Below, piece after piece: positions 53,197 to 60,420 of a DNA stretch of 64,000 bases. Location of the stretch: assembly GCA_023444095.1 (NCBI GenBank), contig JAEZRP010000006.1, positions 1 to 64,000 on the forward strand, read 5' to 3'. The position numbers and the translations under genes were made by a program. How positions within the stretch are numbered: position 1 is the stretch's first letter; each line of letters starts with the position of its first letter. This stretch comes from Bacillota bacterium. Lineage in GTDB: Bacteria > Bacillota > Clostridia > Christensenellales > Aristaeellaceae. Below the pieces are notes generated by a model that ran no database searches, was not told the origin of the DNA, and was given only the letters and a program-made list of their open reading frames with translations.

Positions 53197-54282
53197 TCAG
53201 AGCGAGACGGACGGGCACGTCTCGGACGCGAGATCGAGCATCCGGACGGGCCGTTCGGTTTCGCCGCTTCGGAGCATGCCGGTCATCACGTCGAGCGCGT
53301 GGCCGGTCAGCTTCCAGCTCGTAACGAAGTCCCCGTCGCCCAGATCGAACGCCTCCGCCATTTTGGAAAGGCCGAGCGCGCGGCTGTTCTCCTTGTAGGG
53401 AAACATGAGGGGCATTTCGCGCGTCGCGCCGTCCTCGGGAAGGTAGAGCTTCACGGGGCCGCCAAACGTGTTCGGGTCGGGGACCGTGAGCGTGCCCTTT
53501 TCGCCGTAGATCTCGATGCAGGGAAGCGTCGCCTTCAGCGTCTCGAAGGACATGACCATGCTCGCCGTCGCGCCCGATATAAAGCGCAGTGTGCCCGCCA
53601 CGTAGGTCGGCGTATCGACGGAGATCACGAGCCCCTTCTTCTCCTTGCAGCTCGCGACGCGCGTTTCGAACGACTTCTGCGTCATGGCGAACAGGCTCTC
53701 CACCGGGCCGAGCAGGTGGATGAGCGCCGTCGTATAGTACGGCCCCATGTCGAGCATCGGACCCGCGCCGGGCTTGTAGAAGAACTCCGGATCGGGGTGC
53801 CAGGTCTCGACGCCGTGGCTCATCATGAACGCCGTCGCAGCGAGCGGACGACCGATGAAGCCCGCGTCGATGATGCGCTTGCAGGTCTGAATGCCCGCGC
53901 CGAGAAAGGTGTCCGGCGCGCCGCCGAGCATGAGGTTTTTCTCGCGCGCGAGCCTGATCAGCTCGATTCCCTCTTCGATCGTGCCCGCGAGCGGCTTCTC
54001 GGAATAAACGTTCTTTCCCGCAAGGAGCGCGGCCTTTGTGACTTCATAGTGCTGGTAGGCGCGCGTGATGTTGAGGACAATGTCCACGTCCGGATCCGCG
54101 AACGCCTCGTGCATGTCCCGGTAGATCTTCGGGATCTCGGGATACTTCTCCTTGGCCGCGCGCGCCCGTTCCGGGATGAGGTCGCAGACGCCCGCGATCT
54201 CGAGGTTGTCAAACGTGCCGGTGATGTTCTTCAGGTAGATTCCGCTGATGTCGCCCACGCCGATGAACGCGATCCTCGCCAT
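53197..54282 (-). CDS. Gfo/Idh/MocA-family oxidoreductase
   Basis: A 361-residue NAD(P)-dependent dehydrogenase. The Rossmann start is ARIAFIGVGDISGIY; the conserved EKP motif is in VYSEKPLAGT, and the C-terminal beta-sheet domain has LDMGPYYTTALIHLLGPVE. Members oxidise or reduce sugars and inositols; the substrate is unknown. ATG 54282 fits GGAGGGG better than the ATG 2 codons earlier. It lies about 21 nt after the His/Cys-repeat gene on the same strand, so they are probably co-transcribed. Confidence 0.92.
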   Translation of the reverse strand: MARIAFIGVGDISGIYLKNITGTFDNLEIAGVCDLIPERARAAKEKYPEIPKIYRDMHEAFADPDVDIVLNITRAYQHYEVTKAALLAGKNVYSEKPLAGTIEEGIELIRLAREKNLMLGGAPDTFLGAGIQTCKRIIDAGFIGRPLAATAFMMSHGVETWHPDPEFFYKPGAGPMLDMGPYYTTALIHLLGPVESLFAMTQKSFETRVASCKEKKGLVISVDTPTYVAGTLRFISGATASMVMSFETLKATLPCIEIYGEKGTLTVPDPNTFGGPVKLYLPEDGATREMPLMFPYKENSRALGLSKMAEAFDLGDGDFVTSWKLTGHALDVMTGMLRSGETERPVRMLDLASETCPSVSL

Positions 54283-54303
54283 TTCCATTCCCCTCCGGAA
54301 TTT

Positions 54304-57288
54304 TTATTGATCCGAAATCGACGTCGGGGGATTGCAGTAGCCGCAGTCGCCGAATCCGTGCTCGAGCGCGTACTGGAGCGTCACGGCGGTGCCATTTTTC
54401 ATGCCCGTGTCCTCGCACTTGGACGAGGTATGGTAAAGATACGAGCTCGAATCGCCCGACAGATCGACATAGACCGTGGTGTCTCCCGGCGCGGAGCTCT
54501 CTTCGCCCTCATCGCCGCCCTCGTCTCCCCCGTTGCCCGTTCCTGTGACGCAAATCGGGCAGGGTTTGAGGCCGTAGCCGAGCGCCTCCGCGAGCGTGCC
54601 GGATACGGCGCCGGAGCCGGCGCACGCGGCGTCGTAGTGATACGTCGTCGACCCGGAAACCGCGTACACCTTCTTTGCCGCGGCAGCGGCGCAGTCCGGG
54701 CAGGCGGTCAGACTGTAGTTGAGCGCGGTCTCGAGCGTCACGTACTTCGCGCCCGTCATGCCCCCGCAGTTCGACTTGGTATGGAAGTATTTGCCCGTGG
54801 CCGTCACGTACACCTTCATGCCGGACGTGCCGGAGGTAAACCTGCCGGAATTCGTGGGCGTTTCACCGGTCCCCGTGCCCGTCACACAGTTGGGGCAGGG
54901 CTTGAAGCCGTAGGCGAGCGCCTGGTCGAGCGTACCCTTCGAAGCGGAACTCCCCGCGCAGCTGGACGAATAGTGATAATACTTTCCACCCTTTGTCGCG
55001 TAGACCGTCTTGTCGGCGGAGGCGGCGCAAGCCGGGCAGGCGCTCTTGCCGTAATTGAGCGCCGTCTCCAGCGCAATCTTGGTCGCCGTACCCGTGACGT
55101 TCTTGCACGTCGCCTTTGTGTGGTAATACTTGCCCACAACGGTCGCGTACACGTCGATGCCGGATGTGCCGGACTCGTATGTCTTCGAGGAAGTCGGCGT
55201 GGTGCCGTCGGAAGTCGCGCTCCAGCAGACCGGGCACTTCTTCAGCCCGTGGACGAGCGCCTCGGCGAGCGTTCCCTTGACCGCGTTCGTCATGCCGGAG
55301 CAGGTTGCGGTCTTGTGGTAATAGGCATTGCCTTTCTGCGCGTACACGCTCTCGTTCGCGCTCGCGGCGCACACCGGGCATGCGGTCTTGCCGTCGTCGA
55401 TCGCCTGCTCGAGGAGCACCTTGGTCGCACCCTCGTCGATCTGGGAACAGCCGGTTTTGGTGTGATAATACTTCCCATTTTCAGTGGCGTACACATACAC
55501 GCCGGAGTAGCCGCTGTTGCCGTCGTCCGACGAGCCCGCACCGTCGCCGGTTCCGCCCGTGCCGTCTCCGGTTCCGCCTGTGCCATCGCCACCGCCTGCG
55601 CTCCAGCACTTGGGACAGGCCGTGAAGCCGTATGCCAATGCCTGCGCGAGCGTGGCGTCCTTCGCGTCCGTCATGCCCGAGCATGTCGCATAGGAGTGGT
55701 AATACTTTCCGCCCTCGCTGACGTAGACCTTCCGGGCGGCGGACGTCGCACAGATCGGGCAGGCGGCGCGTCCATCCTTCAGCATGGACAAAAGCGTCAC
55801 CTTTTCCGCCCCGGTCATGCTGGAGCAGGTGGAGTTGGTGTGATAATACTTGCCGCTCGAGGTCGCGTAGACGTAGACCGCGTTGTCAGTCGATTCCTCG
55901 CTGTTCGAGTAGAAATCGTCCTTCACGCACACGGGGCACTTCTTCTTGCCGAGAACGAGCGCCGCCGACAGGGTGATGTTCTTCGCGTTCTTCATGCCCG
56001 AGCAGGTCGGGTCGGTGTGATAGTATGTTCCGGGCTCGGTCGCATAGACCTTCTTGTTCGCACCCGCGGCGCAGGTTGGGCAGCCCGACTTTCCGCTCTG
56101 CAGCGCCGCGAGCAGCGTTACCTTCTTTGCGCCCGACATGCCGGAGCAGTTGCTCTTGGTATGGAAATACGTGCCGTTTGATGTCATGTAGACGTACACG
56201 CCGCTCTTGTCGTTCTTGATGCTCGCGAGATACTTTTCGCTCGCGGACTTTTCGCTGCCCTCGGAACCCTCGGACGAGGATCCGGTCGACGTCCCGCCCG
56301 CGCAAACGGGGCAGGGGGTCTTTCCCTCCGCCTCGGCCTCGGACTTCGTATAGGAAATGGCGTTCTTCATGCCCTGGCAGAACTTGTCGGTGTGGTACCA
56401 CTTGCCGTCCGCCGTGCCGTAATACACCGTGTCGTCGACCGCGCCGATGCAGACCGGGCAGGAGGTCTGATTGCGGTTGCGCGCCGCCGCGACGGTCATC
56501 GCCGTGATGGAAACGCCGGTCTCGATGTTCGAGCAGTTGGGATCGCTGTGGTAGTAGAGTCCGGTCTGCGGGCTGTAAACAAGCGTTTCGTCCGTCCCCA
56601 CGTCCCCCGACGTGGTGTCGCCGAGGTTCGCGAGGGGGGTCGGCGAGGGCGAAACGCCCGGCTCGAGCGTTTCGCTCGCACCGAGCTCACCCGTCGGCGC
56701 TGCGGAGGGCTCCTCTGTGGGCGCAGCGGTCGGCGCAGTCGTCACAAGGGTCATCTGGGGCGGCGTCGAGGTGTCGCTCCAACCGCCGAAAAGATTCGAA
56801 AAGATGAGAATCAGAAGCACGATGAACCAGACCGCGGCCACAGCCGACAGTCCGGCGCGCACCTTCAGGTCGTAGCGGTTCAGCCGCCAGAGCAGATAGA
56901 TGCCCAGCGGCGGAAGGACCGCGAGCAGCGCGAGCACCACCCACGCGTTGTTTTCTATGTATTCCATGACGGGGCCGGCCGACGTACGCGGCTCGCCTTC
57001 GCGATAATAGCCGTCCTCGTCCTCGTAATATCCGTCCTGTGCGCCCTCGGGCTCATATCCCTCGTCAGGCGCGTAATCGTCCGCGCGGTAATCGGAATCG
57101 TCCGCGCGAGTATCGCCGTACGGATCTTCCCCGTAAGGATATCCGGAGGCATCGTACGCCTCGCGCCCCTCGCCCGCCGAATCGTCCTTTCCAAACGCGA
57201 TTCGCTTGATGTCGCCCTCGCCCCAGCGATAGGCGAAGCCGTGCCTGGAAAGATTGAACTTCAGTTTTCCTATTTTATGCGTTGCCAT
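54304..57288 (-). CDS. Membrane protein with 13 tandem His/Cys (CxxC) repeats, function unknown
   Basis: 994 residues. The N-terminal 110 residues are acidic and Tyr/Gly-rich; membrane segments lie at about 115-136 and 146-166; a Pro/Thr linker follows; residues about 236-985 carry 13 repeats of about 45-55 residues. Each repeat has a pattern like GKYYHTxxxCSGM ... TLxxAL ... G...CPxC, that is, one His, one Cys and a CxxC pair. This resembles the small His-Cys-CxxC metal-site module seen in Ada-type and nuclease-associated domains. Metal binding is inference. Repeats mostly alternate between two subtypes. Own promoter at 57358-57386. Confidence 0.75.
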   Translation of the reverse strand: MATHKIGKLKFNLSRHGFAYRWGEGDIKRIAFGKDDSAGEGREAYDASGYPYGEDPYGDTRADDSDYRADDYAPDEGYEPEGAQDGYYEDEDGYYREGEPRTSAGPVMEYIENNAWVVLALLAVLPPLGIYLLWRLNRYDLKVRAGLSAVAAVWFIVLLILIFSNLFGGWSDTSTPPQMTLVTTAPTAAPTEEPSAAPTGELGASETLEPGVSPSPTPLANLGDTTSGDVGTDETLVYSPQTGLYYHSDPNCSNIETGVSITAMTVAAARNRNQTSCPVCIGAVDDTVYYGTADGKWYHTDKFCQGMKNAISYTKSEAEAEGKTPCPVCAGGTSTGSSSEGSEGSEKSASEKYLASIKNDKSGVYVYMTSNGTYFHTKSNCSGMSGAKKVTLLAALQSGKSGCPTCAAGANKKVYATEPGTYYHTDPTCSGMKNAKNITLSAALVLGKKKCPVCVKDDFYSNSEESTDNAVYVYATSSGKYYHTNSTCSSMTGAEKVTLLSMLKDGRAACPICATSAARKVYVSEGGKYYHSYATCSGMTDAKDATLAQALAYGFTACPKCWSAGGGDGTGGTGDGTGGTGDGAGSSDDGNSGYSGVYVYATENGKYYHTKTGCSQIDEGATKVLLEQAIDDGKTACPVCAASANESVYAQKGNAYYHKTATCSGMTNAVKGTLAEALVHGLKKCPVCWSATSDGTTPTSSKTYESGTSGIDVYATVVGKYYHTKATCKNVTGTATKIALETALNYGKSACPACAASADKTVYATKGGKYYHYSSSCAGSSASKGTLDQALAYGFKPCPNCVTGTGTGETPTNSGRFTSGTSGMKVYVTATGKYFHTKSNCGGMTGAKYVTLETALNYSLTACPDCAAAAAKKVYAVSGSTTYHYDAACAGSGAVSGTLAEALGYGLKPCPICVTGTGNGGDEGGDEGEESSAPGDTTVYVDLSGDSSSYLYHTSSKCEDTGMKNGTAVTLQYALEHGFGDCGYCNPPTSISDQ

Positions 57289-57357
57289 TCAATTACACCT
57301 CATCGGAGACGCGTCGTACGCTCTTGATCGCCGTCCGGGCATGCGATACACATATTA

Positions 57358-57386
57358 AGTTTACATCATAAATAGCGCGCAGTCAA
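57358..57386 (-). promoter_or_regulatory. Sigma-A promoter for the His/Cys-repeat gene
   Basis: On the minus strand TTGACT (57381-57386), 17-nt spacer, TAAACT (57358-57363), about 65 nt before the ATG. Confidence 0.7.
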
Positions 57387-57524
57387 TCGCCCAATGGCGA
57401 AATAATGTGCCCGAAATGAGAAGAATCGGTCAGTATTGTCACTTTGCCGTCATAATCATTCCCCTGTATACTACTAATCTTTGAACTTTGTTTCAAATGT
57501 TTGAAAAAAGGTTTCATTTCTTCA

Positions 57525-57554
57525 TTGCTTTGGATGGGCGGGATATGATATAAT
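57525..57554 (+). promoter_or_regulatory. Sigma-A promoter for the CapA-like gene
   Basis: TTGCTT (57525-57530), 18-nt spacer, TATAAT (57549-57554). The 57289-57601 gap is AT-rich and divergent; between the two promoters I see repeated TTTGAA/TTCAAA pieces near 57480-57515, which could be an operator. Confidence 0.7.
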
Positions 57555-57601
57555 CCCTCTATACATATACGGCTTACGGGGCCTTTTCGGAGGTGCATTC
57601 C

Positions 57602-58921
57602 ATGAAAATGGGCAAGGGCGGAATCCATATCGGGCAATATCGCGTCACACCACTGGGAATCGCGGTGTTCGGCGCTATTCTTCTTGCGCTCGCCATCATC
57701 GCGGTCATTCTCGTCATGAATCAAATTTCCACCGATCCCACGATCGCGGGACCCGGCCCGGTGGACGGCGGACCAATGGACGGCGAAACCGTCATCACAA
57801 CCCATACTCCCACCCCGGCGCCGACGCCCGAGGTAACCAGCGAGCCGACGCCCGAGCCGGAACCCACGCCCGCCTCCGCGCGCATCCGCTTCCTCGGCGA
57901 GATCTCGGCGGACGATAACGTGCTCTCCGCGGCGCTTCAGGAGGACGGGAGCTATGACTTCTCCTCCATGTTCAGCATGATCGCGGGAGCGGCCAGCGAC
58001 GCGGATTACACGGTCGCGGACGTCGAGGGTTCCATGGGCGACATGGGCGAGGGTTACAGCGGGAAGACCCAGTATCACACACCCGACTCGATCATCGGAA
58101 ACCTCCGGGATGCGGGCGTCGACATGCTCGCCCTCGCGAACGACCACGCGCTCGACGTGTTCTTCGAGGGCCTGCTCGACACGATTGAAAACTGTAAGGC
58201 CGCAGACATGGCCTACGCGGGCGCCGCGGCGACGCAGGAGGAAAAGGATACGCCGAACATCGTCGACATCAACGGCATCAACGTCTGCTTCCTCAATTAT
58301 ACGACCACGCTCAACTCCAACGAAAAGGCGACCAGCGAGGACGCCGTCAAGTACGGCGTGAACCTCGCCTCCCAGTCAGACGCCAAGGCGGACATCGAGG
58401 CGGCGCGCGCCGCCGGTGCGGATGTGATCGTGGCGATCATGAGCTGGGGCGACGACGGAGAATCGAAGATATCAAGCGTGCAGACAAAGGTTGCGAAAGT
58501 GCTCGTGAACGCGGGCGTCGACGTGATCGTCGGCTACGGTCCGCGCGTGATCCAGCCCGTCTACTGGCTGGAGGCAAAGGATGACGAAGGAAACGTGACC
58601 CACAAAACGCTCTGCGCCACCTCGCTCGGTACCTTCCTTTCCGATTCCAACGAGAAGAATCGGGACTTCGGCACGATCTTCGAGTTCACGATTCGGGAGC
58701 AGGAAGACGGCGGCTTCACGATCGAGAGCCCCGTGAGCATTCCCACCTACGTGTGGCGCGCGGCGAACGGCGACAAGACCGACTACCGCGTGCTCGCCTG
58801 CGGCGAGTGGCTCGAGGAACAGCCCGAGGGCATGTCCGACGAGAACTACGCGCGGATGCTCGAGATCTGGAATAACATCGGCGGGATCCTGACGGACGCG
58901 ACGACCGTTGAAGCAAACTGA
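57602..58921 (+). CDS. CapA-family (PGA_cap) extracytoplasmic protein
   Basis: A 439-residue protein. A cytoplasmic start (GQYRVTPLG) precedes one membrane segment (AVFGAILLALAIIAVILV), then a Pro/Thr/Glu linker (PTPAPTPEVTSEPTPEP) and a CapA metallophosphatase-like domain from about 100 to 400: RFLGEISADDNV, DYTVADVEGSMG, MLALANDHALD and VGYGPRVIQPVYWL. CapA proteins take part in poly-gamma-glutamate synthesis; stand-alone members such as this one have unknown roles. The usual ANxEG is ADVEG and GHGPH is GYGPR. ATG 57602 follows CGGAGGTG. Confidence 0.85.
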   Translation: MKMGKGGIHIGQYRVTPLGIAVFGAILLALAIIAVILVMNQISTDPTIAGPGPVDGGPMDGETVITTHTPTPAPTPEVTSEPTPEPEPTPASARIRFLGEISADDNVLSAALQEDGSYDFSSMFSMIAGAASDADYTVADVEGSMGDMGEGYSGKTQYHTPDSIIGNLRDAGVDMLALANDHALDVFFEGLLDTIENCKAADMAYAGAAATQEEKDTPNIVDINGINVCFLNYTTTLNSNEKATSEDAVKYGVNLASQSDAKADIEAARAAGADVIVAIMSWGDDGESKISSVQTKVAKVLVNAGVDVIVGYGPRVIQPVYWLEAKDDEGNVTHKTLCATSLGTFLSDSNEKNRDFGTIFEFTIREQEDGGFTIESPVSIPTYVWRAANGDKTDYRVLACGEWLEEQPEGMSDENYARMLEIWNNIGGILTDATTVEAN

Positions 58922-58929
58922 CGGCAAAC

Positions 58930-58962
58930 AAAACCGGTCTCCCAAAAGGGAGGCCGGTTTTC
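58930..58962. terminator. Bidirectional terminator between CapA-like and MazG-like genes
   Basis: AAAACCGGTCTCCC pairs with GGGAGGCCGGTTTT around AAAA; U runs on both strands. Confidence 0.92.
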
Positions 58963-58976
58963 TCATGAAGGCCGCG

Positions 58977-59282
58977 CTATTCTTCCTTGATCATGTGCCC
59001 GTTCGGCAGCGCGCGGTACCTGCGATTTTTATTCTTCTCCATCTTTTTGAGGATCTCCGCCTCGAGGTCGACGCCCGCGATCTCGGAAAGCCCGAGCAGA
59101 TAGATCGCGACGTCGGCCAGTTCCTCGGCAAAGTCCGCCTTTGACTTCAGCGCATGGGCGCGGTACGCCTCGCCGAGCTCCGTCATGATGAGGCAGAACT
59201 CCATTTCGACATTTTCCACGTTGAAGCCGTGTGCGACCTTGTTTTCATAAACCATCTTCTGAAGCTGATTCAGGTCAACCAT
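58977..59282 (-). CDS. MazG-like nucleotide pyrophosphohydrolase
   Basis: A 101-residue all-alpha NTP pyrophosphatase. It has the metal-binding pattern MTELGEAYRAH ... DFAEELADVAIYLL (ExxE ... ExxD). Such enzymes clean up non-canonical nucleotides or hydrolyse (p)ppGpp-like substrates. I chose ATG 59282, which begins VDLNQLQ and has GGAG about 10 nt upstream; GTG 59288 is an alternative. It overlaps the end of the GNAT gene by 8 nt. Confidence 0.85.
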   Translation of the reverse strand: MVDLNQLQKMVYENKVAHGFNVENVEMEFCLIMTELGEAYRAHALKSKADFAEELADVAIYLLGLSEIAGVDLEAEILKKMEKNKNRRYRALPNGHMIKEE

Positions 59283-59787
59283 TTTCACACGCTCCGCAAT
59301 CCCCGTCGCAGCCGGCGCAGGCGTTGTGCCCGCCGCACGCGCCCTCGAGGTTGATCTTGTCGCCCATGACGCGCATCATCCTGTGCGGACGGCCCTCGTC
59401 GTAGACGACCTCTCCGTACGGTTCGAAGCCGTACCTCTCGTAAAAACCGACGCACTCGACCTGCGCCGAGAGCGTGACGGAGCCCGCGTTCAGCTCCTGC
59501 GCGCGGTAGAGGAGCATGCGCATCACGAAGTCGCCGACGCCCCTTCCCCGCCACTCCGCTTTCACGCACACGCGCCCGATCCGGAGCCCGCCTTCAACGT
59601 ACAGCCTGCCCGTCGCAACCGGCGCGCCGTCTTCAAAAACGAGCGCGTACATGGCCATCCCGTCATGCTGATCGGGTTCGCTCTCCGGCGAATAGCCCTG
59701 CTCGTCCACGAATACCGCACGCCTCAGGGCGATGACGTCCGTCAGGTCGTCCTTCGAAGTCAAATAAGCCCCACGTATCACAAGCAT
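59275..59787 (-). CDS. GNAT acetyltransferase with Cys-rich tail
   Basis: A 170-residue protein. The GNAT core has LRIGRVCVKAEWRGRGVGDF (acetyl-CoA loop) and VGFYERYGFEPYGEVVYDEG, closest to ElaA-like acetyltransferases. After the core comes a short tail CGGHNACAGCDGDCGAC with five closely spaced Cys and a His, which could bind a metal or Fe-S cluster. ATG 59787 has AAAGGCGG upstream; an in-frame start at 59868 lies inside the divergent promoter region. Confidence 0.85.
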   Translation of the reverse strand: MLVIRGAYLTSKDDLTDVIALRRAVFVDEQGYSPESEPDQHDGMAMYALVFEDGAPVATGRLYVEGGLRIGRVCVKAEWRGRGVGDFVMRMLLYRAQELNAGSVTLSAQVECVGFYERYGFEPYGEVVYDEGRPHRMMRVMGDKINLEGACGGHNACAGCDGDCGACENG

Positions 59788-59855
59788 ACCGCCTTTCGCA
59801 TCCATTATAGCACACGGCGGCGCGCGTGTAAAACAGTAGGGTTCAAAGATCGCTG

Positions 59856-59884
59856 TTGATTTTCGCAATGCGGCGGGGTATAAT
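59856..59884 (+). promoter_or_regulatory. Sigma-A promoter for the DUF1292 gene
   Basis: TTGATT (59856-59861), 17-nt spacer, TATAAT (59879-59884). Confidence 0.85.
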
Positions 59885-59926
59885 ATGGGCGGTGCCCAAA
59901 TTCGGGTGTGAAAGGAGCGTGATCAC

Positions 59927-60250
59927 ATGGAAGACGAACTGGATCTTGTCGTCTTTGAGGATGACGAGGGGAACGAGTTGACCATGGAAGTGCTCGATTA
60001 TTTCTTCTATGAGGGTCAGGAGTACGCACTTCTGTCCGAAGTGCAGGACGATGGCGCAGACGAGGATTCCGAACGCGAAGTCGTCGTGATGCAGGTCGTC
60101 CCCGTGGGTGACGACGAGGAGGAATTCATTCCGGTCGACGACGAGCTGTCCGAGAAGCTTCTCGAGATGGTCGAAAGCGGCCTCTATGACGAGGACGAGG
60201 AATTCGACGAAGAGGACGAAGAGAACGAGGCCGAAGAAGACGAGGAGTGA
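59927..60250 (+). CDS. DUF1292 (YrzB-like) acidic protein
   Basis: A 107-residue very acidic protein. MEDELDLVVFEDDEGNELT and YFFYEGQEYALLSEV are typical of DUF1292; the C-terminal third is nearly all Glu/Asp. The family is common in Firmicutes near yrrK/mltG-type genes and has no known function. AAAGGAG precedes the ATG. It has its own promoter and terminator. Confidence 0.9.
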   Translation: MEDELDLVVFEDDEGNELTMEVLDYFFYEGQEYALLSEVQDDGADEDSEREVVVMQVVPVGDDEEEFIPVDDELSEKLLEMVESGLYDEDEEFDEEDEENEAEEDEE

Positions 60251-60278
60251 CCCCGGATCCCTCAATCTGACAGGATCA

Positions 60279-60307
60279 GCCGCCGCGCGATGAGCGCGGC
60301 GGTTTTT
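60279..60307 (+). terminator. Terminator after DUF1292 gene
   Basis: GCCGCCGCGC pairs with GCGCGGCGG, followed by TTTTT. Confidence 0.92.
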
Positions 60308-60420
60308 CTGGCGGTTTTTGCGCGTTCAGCAATATATCACCAGACCGGTGGTCTTTATTTTTAACACGTAGACATGTATAATGATCTATATGAAATGATC
60401 ATACCGAAGGACGTGTTTAT

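Noticed and set aside
53299..56181. 960-codon open frame on the plus strand
   Set aside because: It runs antisense across the dehydrogenase and the His/Cys-repeat gene; its translation is basic, low-complexity and without recognisable domains. High GC and the repeats explain it.
60335..60360. CIRCE or CtsR operator before lon
   Set aside because: The inverted repeat AGACC-GGT-GGTCT does not match either consensus.
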